DNA of 13,724 nt from Desulfobacteraceae bacterium (GTDB taxonomy: Bacteria; Desulfobacterota; Desulfobacteria; Desulfobacterales; Desulfobacteraceae): positions 1 to 13,724 of the forward strand of contig JAAEMC010000978.1 in assembly GCA_024225895.1 (NCBI GenBank), written 5' to 3'. The notes beneath the pieces were generated by a model. That model saw nothing but the letters and a program-made list of their open reading frames with translations. It made no database searches and was not told where the DNA came from. The translations under genes and the position numbers were made by a program. Of this stretch, positions 13,640 through 13,724 are shown one piece after another; the first letter of the stretch is position 1; every line of letters starts with the position of its first letter.

Positions 13640-13724
13640 GGTGGGGTTCCCGAGTGGTCAAAGGGATCAGACTGTAAATCTGACGGCTCAGCCTTCGGAG
13701 GTTCAAATCCTCCCCCCACCACCA
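13640..13724 (+). tRNA. tRNA-Tyr(GTA)
   Basis: Class II tRNA with a long variable arm. Acceptor GGTGGGG pairs with CCCCACC; the anticodon stem TCAGA/TCTGA flanks loop CTGTAAA (anticodon GTA); the extra arm follows and then T arm GGAGG-TTCAAAT-CCTCC. The discriminator is A and the encoded CCA ends exactly at the last base of the window. The order Thr(TGT)-Tyr(GTA) is that of the conserved cluster which in many proteobacteria continues with tRNA-Gly, tRNA-Thr and tuf. Confidence 0.96.

Noticed and set aside
13310..13706. Two 75-codon minus-strand frames near the right edge
   Set aside because: One runs antisense through both tRNA genes and the other through their promoter. Neither has a Shine-Dalgarno or recognisable protein features.

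Overview
The window reads as chromosomal DNA from a moderately AT-rich, Gram-negative bacterium, most likely a deltaproteobacterial sulfate reducer of the Desulfobacteraceae type (Desulfobacter/Desulfobacula-like). This placement is inferred from protein style: a short stand-alone N-acetylglutamate-synthase-like GNAT, a large CheA carrying a receiver, a HEAT-repeat response regulator, and an outer-membrane MltD-type lipoprotein. No search was run. All protein genes lie on the minus strand. Only the last two tRNA genes, at the right edge, lie on the plus strand.

Right to left along the minus strand, 13133-9963 holds an MltD-like LysM lytic transglycosylase, then a tRNA-Arg(CCT) squeezed in 9 nt after it, then 18 nt later a U32-family protein of the TrhP/YegQ type. 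A 266-nt gap follows, with a near-consensus sigma70 promoter (9889-9917).

From 9696 down to the left edge runs one tightly packed operon-like series: cheA (HPt, P2-like, kinase, two CheW-like domains, receiver), cheW, cheB, cheR, a HEAT-repeat protein with a C-terminal receiver, a class A penicillin-binding protein, and the start of the GNAT acetyltransferase, which is cut by the window edge. Three junctions are overlapping stop/start pairs (TAATG, TGATG, ATGA). The penicillin-binding protein has no visible Shine-Dalgarno, so its translation is probably coupled to the HEAT-receiver gene.

Functionally, the che block encodes a full sensory core (kinase, coupling protein, methyltransferase, methylesterase) but no stand-alone CheY, CheD, CheC/CheX/CheZ or methyl-accepting receptor in view. 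The only possible phospho-outputs here are the receiver on CheA, the receiver of CheB, and the receiver on the HEAT protein. Together with the translationally linked peptidoglycan synthase, this raises the possibility of an alternative (non-swimming) chemosensory pathway whose output touches the cell envelope. That is inference from gene order only.

The right edge (13134-13556) is a 423-nt divergent intergenic region with a leftward promoter for mltD and a rightward promoter with a GC-rich discriminator. The latter serves tRNA-Thr(TGT) and tRNA-Tyr(GTA), probably the first members of a tRNA/tuf operon that continues beyond the window. No mobile elements, CRISPR arrays, pseudogenes or large repeats were seen.
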